Assembly (NCBI GenBank): GCA_905215345.1
Contig: CAJMPR010000008.1
Span: 1-64,000 of the forward strand
Reading direction: 5' to 3'
Source of the DNA: an uncultured bacterium
GTDB taxonomy: Bacteria > Bacteroidota > Bacteroidia > Bacteroidales > Bacteroidaceae
Length of the DNA: 64,000 nt
Shown one piece after another: positions 9,034 to 15,742 of the stretch (position 1 is its first letter; each line of letters opens with the position of its first letter). The position numbers and the translations under genes are program-made. Below the pieces are notes generated by a model that had not been told where the DNA came from, did no database searches, and saw only the letters and a list, made by a program, of their open reading frames with translations.

Positions 9034-10164
9034 TTATTTAATCGTCACCATCGTCGCTCCAAACCCATACTCCTGAAATGAAGCATCCTGTGTTTTACAA
9101 ACCGGGTATTTCCGTTTTAGTTCGTCCAGCAATGCTTTACGAAGCACACCGTCCCCTTTACCATGGATAAAGACAATACGTTGTTCGCGCTTGTTTTTAT
9201 ATTGTTCCATGACTTCACGGAATTTATCCAGTTGATAGTTCAATATTTCGCTATTACTCATTCCATGAGTATCATCCAGTAACTCACCGATATGCAAATC
9301 AACTTCTACAATTTCATTCTTACCACCACGTTTGATAATCGTTTGCGGTTTAGCTGGAACATCCGTCTCTTTCCGCTGCAACAAAGCATCCTGCAAGTCC
9401 TCGGCAGAAACATATACCTGTTTGGCAGAAAGGTCATTCTTAACAATGTCATACATTAAAGCGGGCGTTTGAAAGAAGTCTGTGTTTTGGAAAGTATGCA
9501 GTTTATAGAACTTCACAGTATCAATACGAATCTCTACATTGACAGTCGGCTTCATTGCAAAAGAACGGTTGTCTTTAAAAGCGACCAACTGTACCGCCAC
9601 ACGTTCACGGTCATTCAATTCAGATTTCTCGAATTCTTCCAATAACAACTTGGTATTCGGTTCTATCAATCCATGTGAACGCGCTGTCCAAGACTTTCCC
9701 TCGGCACTCAGATAGGTATAATACATATAGTAATTACTATCATTCACCAGATAGGCCTCAAACGGAGTAGTACTTACCGCCTTTATATCGTCGGGAACGA
9801 AAGCAAGATATACATTCAGCACATCCCCGCCCTTCATTTCCGGCTGACGATAAACTGATACTTGAGGCTTTGCCAAACGTTCCGCCGAAGATTCAATGAC
9901 CGAAGAAGTGGAAGAAGCCGGTTTGACAATAACAGAAGCTGAACGAGCCTGTTGTTCTTCCGCCTTCTTTTTATTGGCAGCCGCTTTTGCGGCAGGAGTA
10001 GGAACATTGTAATCATCTGTCTCAATCACTACACATTCACGTACAGGCATCGGAATATCAAAACCATCTGCATCTTCTACCAATACTATATCTTTCCCAC
10101 GGAATCCAGTGACTACGCCTCCACCTATTTCACTAAGAAAACGTACTTTATCCCCTATTTTCAT
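9034..10164 (-). CDS. DUF2027 and Smr domain protein
   Basis: This is a 376-residue cytoplasmic protein. The first 60 residues form a beta-rich module (MKIGDKVRFLSEIGGGVVTG) followed by a charged, Ala-rich linker. The DUF2027 domain spans about 110-270. The C-terminal Smr domain (about 290-376) carries the diagnostic EVDLHIGELLDD and VFIHGKGDGVLRKAL motifs of MutS2-type DNA/RNA endonucleases. Smr domains nick branched DNA or cleave mRNA on stalled ribosomes. The substrate of this Bacteroidales-specific architecture is not known to me. Confidence 0.82.
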   Translation of the reverse strand: MKIGDKVRFLSEIGGGVVTGFRGKDIVLVEDADGFDIPMPVRECVVIETDDYNVPTPAAKAAANKKKAEEQQARSASVIVKPASSTSSVIESSAERLAKPQVSVYRQPEMKGGDVLNVYLAFVPDDIKAVSTTPFEAYLVNDSNYYMYYTYLSAEGKSWTARSHGLIEPNTKLLLEEFEKSELNDRERVAVQLVAFKDNRSFAMKPTVNVEIRIDTVKFYKLHTFQNTDFFQTPALMYDIVKNDLSAKQVYVSAEDLQDALLQRKETDVPAKPQTIIKRGGKNEIVEVDLHIGELLDDTHGMSNSEILNYQLDKFREVMEQYKNKREQRIVFIHGKGDGVLRKALLDELKRKYPVCKTQDASFQEYGFGATMVTIK

Positions 10165-10207
10165 AATCTACTGTTTAATATTATATAATTGCAATCTACA
10201 TCTTATG

Positions 10208-10215
10208 CAAATGTA
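10208..10215 (-). promoter_or_regulatory. -7 element of the DUF2027-Smr gene
   Basis: On the minus strand this reads TACATTTG, matching TAnnTTTG, 44 nt upstream of the start codon. No clear TTTG -33 element was found at the expected distance. Confidence 0.4.
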
Positions 10216-10272
10216 TTATAGGGCAAAGTTAGGAATTATTTCCCTTATTCTTCAAATCTACTCAAATATCTG

Positions 10273-10280
10273 TACCTTTG
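10273..10280 (+). promoter_or_regulatory. -7 element of the queA-like gene
   Basis: TACCTTTG matches TAnnTTTG and lies 22 nt before the start codon at 10303. The -33 position is not a clear TTTG. Confidence 0.4.
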
Positions 10281-10302
10281 CAGTCCGTAATAGAATAAAG
10301 AC

Positions 10303-11532
10303 ATGAAAGAAGATCCTAAACATATCCGAATCAGCGAATTCAATTACCCGCTACCGGATGAACGAATCGCCAAATTCCCGTTAGCTGTACGCGACCAATC
10401 CAAGTTATTGATATATCGCCAAGGTAAAGTATCCGAAGATACATTTACATCCCTACCTTCCTATTTGCCTGCGGATAGCTTAATGATATTCAATAATACG
10501 AAAGTCATTCAGGCACGCCTGCATTTTCATAAAGAAACAGGAGCATTGATTGAAGTATTCTGCCTCGAACCGATACAGCCCAATGATTATGTCTTCAACT
10601 TCCAGCAAACGGAACATGCTGCCTGGCTCTGCATGATAGGTAACCTGAAAAAGTGGAAAGAAGGAATATTAAAACGGGAAATGACCGTAAAAGGACAATC
10701 ACTGACACTGACAGCTGAACGTGGAGCCTGTCATGGAACCAGCCATTGGGTGGACTTCCGCTGGAATAACCCGGAGGTGACCTTCGCCGATATTCTTGAA
10801 GTCTTCGGCGAGTTGCCTATCCCTCCTTATTTGAACCGCGAAACTCAGGAAAGTGATAAAGAAACCTATCAAACGGTATATTCCAAGATAAAAGGCTCTG
10901 TTGCCGCACCCACTGCCGGACTGCATTTTACGCCTCGCGTATTGGACGCCCTACGTGAAAAAGGTATCGATTTAGAAGAACTGACGCTTCATGTAGGTGC
11001 AGGTACTTTTAAACCTGTCAAGAGCGAAGAAATTGAAGGGCATGAAATGCATACGGAATATATCTCCGTTAATCGCAAGACATTGGAAAAACTGATTGCG
11101 CACCACGGACAAGCTATCGCCGTAGGAACAACTTCTGTTCGCACACTTGAAAGCCTGTACCACATAGGTATTACTCTCCTGAACAATCCCAATGCAACCG
11201 AAGATGATTTGCACGTAAAGCAATGGCAACCTTATGAAATGTCTGCCGATGCAGCGGCGACTTCTGCCGTTGACGCTTTGCAAGCCATCGTTCATTATCT
11301 TGACTGTCACAAAATGGAAACGCTTCATACCAGTACGCAGATTATCATTGCTCCTGGATATAAATATAGGATTGTAGAAGCGATGGTTACCAACTTTCAC
11401 CAGCCACAAAGCACGCTACTGTTACTTGTATCGGCCTTTGTAAATGGTAACTGGAAAAAAATATACGATTATGCCCTCTGCCATGATTTCCGATTCTTAA
11501 GCTACGGAGATTCTTCATTACTAATACCCTAA
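10303..11532 (+). CDS. QueA-family SAM:tRNA ribosyltransferase-isomerase, long form
   Basis: This 409-residue protein resembles QueA, which transfers and isomerises the ribosyl moiety of SAM onto preQ1 in tRNA during queuosine synthesis. Conserved blocks are present in order: FNNTKVIQARL, GELPIPPYLNR, GSVAAPTAGLHFTP, LHVGAGTFKPV, HTEYISV, AVGTTSVRTLES and TNFHQPQSTLLLLVSAF. It is about 55-60 residues longer than classical QueA. The extra part follows the TTSVRTLES block (about 285-340) and contains a dense Ala/Asp stretch. Because of the insertion it may be a paralogue with an altered role rather than the main queA, so I withhold the symbol. The NUDIX gene follows after 46 nt. Confidence 0.8.
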   Translation: MKEDPKHIRISEFNYPLPDERIAKFPLAVRDQSKLLIYRQGKVSEDTFTSLPSYLPADSLMIFNNTKVIQARLHFHKETGALIEVFCLEPIQPNDYVFNFQQTEHAAWLCMIGNLKKWKEGILKREMTVKGQSLTLTAERGACHGTSHWVDFRWNNPEVTFADILEVFGELPIPPYLNRETQESDKETYQTVYSKIKGSVAAPTAGLHFTPRVLDALREKGIDLEELTLHVGAGTFKPVKSEEIEGHEMHTEYISVNRKTLEKLIAHHGQAIAVGTTSVRTLESLYHIGITLLNNPNATEDDLHVKQWQPYEMSADAAATSAVDALQAIVHYLDCHKMETLHTSTQIIIAPGYKYRIVEAMVTNFHQPQSTLLLLVSAFVNGNWKKIYDYALCHDFRFLSYGDSSLLIP

Positions 11533-11578
11533 ACTATATAGGGTAATAAAGTCTGCCCTTAGAAAATCATTCTGAATA

Positions 11579-12085
11579 ATGAATAGCGATAACAACCAGG
11601 AAATGTTTCCCCTTGTCGACGAACAAGGCAACATCATAGGCGCTGCTACCCGCGGCGAATGTCACAGTGGAAGTAAACAACTGCATCCGGTGATACACCT
11701 TCATGTTTTCAACTCTCAAGGCGAATTGTATCTGCAAAAGCGGCCCGAATGGAAAGATATACAGCCCGGCAAATGGGATACATCCGTAGGCGGACACGTT
11801 GATTTGGGTGAGAGTGTGGAGATGGCTCTGAAGCGCGAAGTACGTGAAGAATTAGGTATTACGGACTTTACTCCCGAAACAATCACCCATTACGTATTCG
11901 AGTCCGCACGTGAACGGGAATTGGTATTCGTTCACAAAACCGTGTATGACGGCGAGATACATCCCAGTGACGAACTCGATGGCGGACGATTCTGGAATAT
12001 AGAAGAAATAAAAGAGAATATCGGCAAAGGGATTTTTACTCCTAACTTTGAGGGAGAAATAGAGAAGGTTATCTCACTGAAATAA
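11579..12085 (+). CDS. NUDIX hydrolase
   Basis: This 168-residue enzyme contains a complete Nudix box (GHVDLGESVEMALKREVREE followed by LG), fitting GX5EX7REUXEEXGU, so it should hydrolyse a nucleoside-diphosphate-linked substrate with a divalent metal. Its N-terminal layout (FPLVDEQGNIIGAATRGECH, then HLHVFNSQGELYLQKR) resembles the YfcD/isopentenyl-diphosphate isomerase-like branch. The precise substrate cannot be called. It lies 46 nt downstream of the QueA-like gene and is probably in the same transcription unit. Confidence 0.85.
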   Translation: MNSDNNQEMFPLVDEQGNIIGAATRGECHSGSKQLHPVIHLHVFNSQGELYLQKRPEWKDIQPGKWDTSVGGHVDLGESVEMALKREVREELGITDFTPETITHYVFESARERELVFVHKTVYDGEIHPSDELDGGRFWNIEEIKENIGKGIFTPNFEGEIEKVISLK

Positions 12086-12114
12086 GATAATCCGCAAGAA
12101 AAACACCGGAATAC

Positions 12115-12215
12115 TTGACATCGCCTCCCCGATGTATTATCTTTGTAAAGTGAATTTATAGATACTTCAATCTTAACTTACGAAAAAAGGAGCGCTAATG
12201 CGTTCCTTTTTCTTT
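12115..12215 (+). ncRNA. Candidate small RNA (promoter plus terminator)
   Basis: A -33-like TTGA (12115-12118) and the -7 element TATCTTTG (12138-12145) are followed about 40 nt later by an intrinsic terminator: an 11 bp stem (12184-12194 with 12201-12211, one G-U pair), a 6 nt loop and a T-rich tail. A transcript of about 60-65 nt would start near 12152. The promoter spacer contains the inverted repeat ACATCG-N6-CGATGT (12118-12135). No open frame of useful length lies inside. The terminator alone could instead end the NUDIX transcript. Confidence 0.35.
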
Positions 12216-12217
12216 TT
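12184..12217 (+). terminator. Rho-independent terminator
   Basis: An 11 bp stem with a CTAATG loop is followed by CTTTTTC. It lies about 100 nt after the NUDIX stop and ends either that mRNA or the candidate small RNA. Confidence 0.75.
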
Positions 12218-12295
12218 CCCCTCTGCCGTTCTTCATTTGTAAAGGTCTACTTGGTAATCGTAAAGTGGTACTTTAGCGGGCTAAACCTCTATACT

Positions 12296-12383
12296 CGGAT
12301 GATGTGTTCAGAGCAAACGGATGATACGTTCGGGACAAACAGATGATATACTTGATACCAACGGATGATGTACATCAAAGCAA
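12296..12383 (+). repeat. Four tandem degenerate 22 bp repeats
   Basis: Units lie at 12296-12317, 12318-12339, 12340-12361 and 12362-12383 with no gaps. Each begins C(G/A)GATGAT and ends in CAAA or CCAA/GCAA; the middle is variable. The period is exactly 22 bp. The array is intergenic between convergent genes. It has no spacers and so is not CRISPR. Two further arrays with the same period but a different core occur near 29.5 kb and 61.4 kb. Confidence 0.7.
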
Positions 12384-12395
12384 CTTTTAATGTAC

Positions 12396-12430
12396 ATGGA
12401 AAACAAGAACGGGAGGCTTCCGCCTCCCGT
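12396..12430 (-). terminator. glmM terminator
   Basis: A perfect 9 bp GC-rich stem, ACGGGAGGC with GCCTCCCGT (12409-12430), closes a 4 nt loop. On the minus strand it is followed by TCTTGTTTT. It lies 57 nt after the glmM stop. Confidence 0.75.
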
Positions 12431-12487
12431 CCGTTAAACTTATGTAAATCTGCCCTTGACAACAATCGTGTCTTTTCGAGCTTTCCT

Positions 12488-13876
12488 TTACTTCGCCAAG
12501 TCTTCAATCACCTTCATAATCTGATGGCCGATTTCTTCGGCAGCTTCCTGTGTAGCTGCTTCGCTGTAAACACGAATAATCGGTTCCGTGTTACTCTTGC
12601 GCAAGTGTACCCATTTATCAGGGAAGTCAATCTTAACACCATCGATATCATTGATTTCTTCGTTCTTATAGATTTCCTTCACTTTGGCAAGGATAGCATC
12701 CACATCGGTATCCGGAGTAAGGTCTACACGGTTCTTACCCATGAAGTAAGTAGGATAGGAAGCACGCAATTCACTCACTTTCTTGCCTTCGTGTGCCAGA
12801 TGACTCAGGAACAAAGCGATACCCACCAAAGCATCACGTCCGTAATGGCTTGCAGGATAGATTACTCCACCGTTGCCTTCACCGCCGATAACGGCACCTA
12901 CTTCTTTCATCTTGGTAGTTACATTCACTTCGCCTACAGCAGAAGCGTAATATTGCTGACCATACTTGCGGGTAACGTCGCGCAGCGCACGGGTAGAGCT
13001 TAAGTTGGAAACGGTATTTCCCGGAGTGTGTTTCAACACATAATCGGCAACCGTAACCAAGGTGTATTCTTCACCGTACATTTTACCGTCTTCGCTAATC
13101 ATCGCCAAACGGTCTACGTCCGGGTCTACTACGAAAGCGACATCGGCTTTACCACCTTTCATCAGGTTCATGATGTCACTTAAGTTCTTTTCCAGAGGTT
13201 CGGGGTTATGTTGGAAGTTACCGGTAGGTTCACAGTAGAGCTTTTCTACATGCTGAACACCCAATTGCTCGAACAACTTCGGCAGGATAATTCCACCTAC
13301 GGAGTTCACACAGTCAATGGCAACACGGAAGTTTGCTTTCTTGATAGCCTCCACGTCCACTAAATCAAGTGCCAATACACTGTCGATATGTTTTTGGTCG
13401 TATGTCAAATCCTTGCGATAAGAACCGAGCTGGTCTACATCGGCATAGTCAAATTCTTCGGCTTCGGCAATGCGCAATACTTCCTGACCTTCGGCTGCAT
13501 TCAAGAATTCACCTTTTTCATTCAGAAGTTTCAAAGCATTCCATTGCTTCGGATTGTGAGAAGCAGTTAGGATAATACCACCACTGGCACCTTCCATTGT
13601 CACGGCCAGTTCGGTTGTGGGGGTAGAAGCTAAATCAATGTCCACTACATCCCATCCCATACCCATAAGGGTACCTACTACTACATTCTTCACCATTTCA
13701 CCCGAGATACGGGCATCGCGGCCAACTACGATTTTGTTACTTTTTACAGTACACGTTTTGCGGATAAGGGTGGCATAAGCAGAAGTGAACTTCACAATGT
13801 CGAGCGGATTTAACCCCTCGCCTACGCTACCGCCGATAGTTCCGCGGATTCCAGAGATAGATTTGATTAGAGTCAT
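12488..13876 (-). CDS. glmM: Phosphoglucosamine mutase
   Basis: This 462-residue alpha-D-phosphohexomutase is predicted to convert glucosamine-6-phosphate to glucosamine-1-phosphate for peptidoglycan and LPS precursor synthesis. Visible features are the phosphoserine loop ILTASHNPKQWNALK, the metal-binding loop VDPDVDRLAM, the sugar-binding loop GGEGNGGVI and the phosphate-binding RKSNTEPIIRVY. The GEGNGG loop is the form found in archaeal-type and Bacteroidetes GlmM, so phosphomannomutase activity cannot be excluded. It is the last gene of a leftward run after DUF4827 (24 nt gap). Confidence 0.83.
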   Translation of the reverse strand: MTLIKSISGIRGTIGGSVGEGLNPLDIVKFTSAYATLIRKTCTVKSNKIVVGRDARISGEMVKNVVVGTLMGMGWDVVDIDLASTPTTELAVTMEGASGGIILTASHNPKQWNALKLLNEKGEFLNAAEGQEVLRIAEAEEFDYADVDQLGSYRKDLTYDQKHIDSVLALDLVDVEAIKKANFRVAIDCVNSVGGIILPKLFEQLGVQHVEKLYCEPTGNFQHNPEPLEKNLSDIMNLMKGGKADVAFVVDPDVDRLAMISEDGKMYGEEYTLVTVADYVLKHTPGNTVSNLSSTRALRDVTRKYGQQYYASAVGEVNVTTKMKEVGAVIGGEGNGGVIYPASHYGRDALVGIALFLSHLAHEGKKVSELRASYPTYFMGKNRVDLTPDTDVDAILAKVKEIYKNEEINDIDGVKIDFPDKWVHLRKSNTEPIIRVYSEAATQEAAEEIGHQIMKVIEDLAK

Positions 13877-13900
13877 AGGTTAATGATTTAAATTGTTTGG

Positions 13901-14509
13901 TTATTTCCAGATTTGATATTTCTGGATATCATAAAAATAAGGATAGACATATTGCATGGCTGTTTGTTGTCCCATCTTGGAGGGAACAATCAGTTTAACA
14001 TGAGCACCGTCACGTACATAAGTCAACGGAACCAACCAGCCGGCAGGAACTTGTAAACCATAAACAGAAAGCATATATCCTTGCAGGAAAGTTCCTGCTA
14101 TAGAAGAGGTAGTAACCTTATAAAGAAACTCGTCTACCGTTTCAACTGCATTCAAATTGGATAAGGTTGTATCTTTATCAAGAATACTATACTCCATGAA
14201 ACGCACCAATATTTGATCGTTACTTTTCACCGTATCGGCCTCGTTTTTTGAGCCTTTATCCACAATTTGCATGTATACACCACTGGCAAGCTGTACATAT
14301 TCATTCTTACCGTTATCAGTATAGGTTACAGAATCTTGTGCATAGAACTGAGACTGCGAGATTACCTGTATATTGTTCTTCTTGATAAAGTCATTGATAC
14401 CATCTTTTTCCTCTTCAAGCATTTCTGCATAGGTTTTGCTGTTGTCGCAGGCTTGAAAGCCAAGGCTGAGTGCCAATATAGACAAAAAGAATAAAGTAAG
14501 TTTCTTCAT
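13901..14509 (-). CDS. DUF4827 family lipoprotein
   Basis: This 202-residue lipoprotein has a signal peptide ending in the lipobox GFQAC (Cys near 21). The body matches DUF4827, a Bacteroidales family with a fold related to FKBP-type domains, ending in a proline/tyrosine-rich tail (YPYFYDIQKYQIW). Peptidyl-prolyl isomerase activity is not established. Its place directly before glmM and after the NrnA-like gene is, as far as I recall, conserved in Bacteroides. Confidence 0.7.
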   Translation of the reverse strand: MKKLTLFFLSILALSLGFQACDNSKTYAEMLEEEKDGINDFIKKNNIQVISQSQFYAQDSVTYTDNGKNEYVQLASGVYMQIVDKGSKNEADTVKSNDQILVRFMEYSILDKDTTLSNLNAVETVDEFLYKVTTSSIAGTFLQGYMLSVYGLQVPAGWLVPLTYVRDGAHVKLIVPSKMGQQTAMQYVYPYFYDIQKYQIWK

Positions 14510-14532
14510 TTCTGTTATTTAGTAATTTCGTA

Positions 14533-14540
14533 CAAAAGTA
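14533..14540 (-). promoter_or_regulatory. -7 element of the DUF4827-glmM unit
   Basis: On the minus strand this reads TACTTTTG, matching TAnnTTTG, 24 nt upstream of the DUF4827 start. Confidence 0.4.
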
Positions 14541-14556
14541 TCTGATTTCCCTGAAA

Positions 14557-14593
14557 GTTAAAAGCTACGGGTCGAAAGTTCGTAACTTTTAAC
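14557..14593 (-). terminator. Inverted repeat after the NrnA-like gene
   Basis: Two 13 bp arms (14557-14569 and 14581-14593, one mismatch) flank an 11 nt loop, 20 nt after the stop of the NrnA-like gene and upstream of the DUF4827 -7 element. The downstream tail is only mildly T-rich, so it may be a terminator or a regulatory site. Confidence 0.4.
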
Positions 14594-14612
14594 CTTTAAT
14601 CCTCTAATTTTC

Positions 14613-15650
14613 TTATCCTTTCGCATTAAGCAATGGTTTAAACTTTTCCAATGCCAGTTCAAACACTTCCCGAGCTTCTTCTATGGTTCCATAAAACTCT
14701 CCGCCGGAAGCATTCAAATGCCCACCGCCATTGAAGAACTCAGCAGCCAACTGGTTACACGGGAATTTACCTACCGAACGCAATGAAATCTTTATCATCG
14801 GTTTTTCAGTGTCTTCACGTAGAAAACAAGAGAAAACTACGTTCTTAATACTCAATGGTATATTCACGAATCCCTCACTGTCACCGCGAATATAGTCAAA
14901 ATGATGTTGTTCTTTCTTTGTCAAAGTAATCAAAGCCGCACGATGGTCGGAATATACTTTCATCTGTGACAGCACATGTCCCATCAAACGCAGACGGCTT
15001 TCGGAATAAGTATTGTAAACTTTCCGGTAAATATCGTCCTTATCAATTCCCTTTGAAAGCAGTTCGCTGATAATGAAGTAAATTTCGCGGTTATTGGAGT
15101 TATAAGTAAAGCCACCTGTATCCGTCATCATTCCCGTATAAATACACTCGGCACCCTCTTTCGTTATATCACTGAAGTATCCCATCCGGCAAATCAGGCG
15201 GAACACGAGTTCCGAGGTAGAAGATATTTCAGGATGAGAAATAATTATCCGGCAAAAGTCTTCCGGGTTCAGATGATGGTCTACCAGTATCTTCCGCGCC
15301 GGAGAAGCGGACACGGCATCTCCCATAGCGTCAATACGGTTGATTGCATTGAAGTCAAGGCAACAAATCACATCCGCCTCGGCAATCAATTTGTCGGCAA
15401 ATTCCTTATAACGGTCATAGAGAAGTATATCTTTGCTTCCGGGCATCCATTTTAAAAAGTCGGGAAAAGCATTGGGGACAATCACCGTTACATCTTTATC
15501 TTGCGTATTGAGAAAATGCCACAACCCCAATGAAGAACCAATCGCATCTCCGTCAGGAGCCACATGAGAAACAATAACAATCTTATCAGCACGCTCCATC
15601 CACTTGGCAAAGTGGTCTATCTTGGCTTGTTCTATTACTTTAGTCAGCAT
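14613..15650 (-). CDS. DHH-family phosphoesterase, NrnA-like
   Basis: This 345-residue DHH/DHHA1 enzyme is probably a nanoRNase that degrades short oligoribonucleotides (and possibly pAp). DHH motifs are visible: VSHVAPDGDAIGSSLGL (motif I), CLDFNAINRI (motif II) and VDHHLNPEDF (motif III). The C-terminal DHHA1 substrate-binding region ends with the glycine-rich NGGGHLNASGG. Length and motifs fit NrnA rather than RecJ. A cyclic-dinucleotide phosphodiesterase role (GdpP/DhhP-like) is an alternative. A promoter-like element lies upstream at 15719-15726. Confidence 0.83.
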   Translation of the reverse strand: MLTKVIEQAKIDHFAKWMERADKIVIVSHVAPDGDAIGSSLGLWHFLNTQDKDVTVIVPNAFPDFLKWMPGSKDILLYDRYKEFADKLIAEADVICCLDFNAINRIDAMGDAVSASPARKILVDHHLNPEDFCRIIISHPEISSTSELVFRLICRMGYFSDITKEGAECIYTGMMTDTGGFTYNSNNREIYFIISELLSKGIDKDDIYRKVYNTYSESRLRLMGHVLSQMKVYSDHRAALITLTKKEQHHFDYIRGDSEGFVNIPLSIKNVVFSCFLREDTEKPMIKISLRSVGKFPCNQLAAEFFNGGGHLNASGGEFYGTIEEAREVFELALEKFKPLLNAKG

Positions 15651-15718
15651 TGAGTTTTTTTACTATTTTATGATTCACGATTAGACCATTGAGGACACTC
15701 CTCTATCTATACGAGTGG

Positions 15719-15726
15719 CAAAAGTA
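15719..15726 (-). promoter_or_regulatory. -7 element of the NrnA-like gene
   Basis: On the minus strand this reads TACTTTTG, matching TAnnTTTG, 69 nt upstream of the start codon, in the gap after comEC. Confidence 0.35.
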
Positions 15727-15742
15727 CGAAAAAGTTTATGAT

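Larger units (their letters stand above)
12086..12487. other. Convergent intergenic region with small RNA candidate and tandem repeats
   Basis: These 402 bases separate the rightward NUDIX gene from the leftward glmM. They hold a promoter-like sequence followed closely by a terminator (12115-12215), a run of four degenerate 22 bp repeats (12296-12383) and the glmM terminator (12409-12430). I see no credible protein-coding sequence here. Confidence 0.6.

Noticed and set aside
12365..13003. A 212-codon plus-strand open frame overlapping the end of glmM.
   Set aside because: Most of it is antisense to glmM, it starts inside the 22 bp repeats, and the protein has no domain signature.
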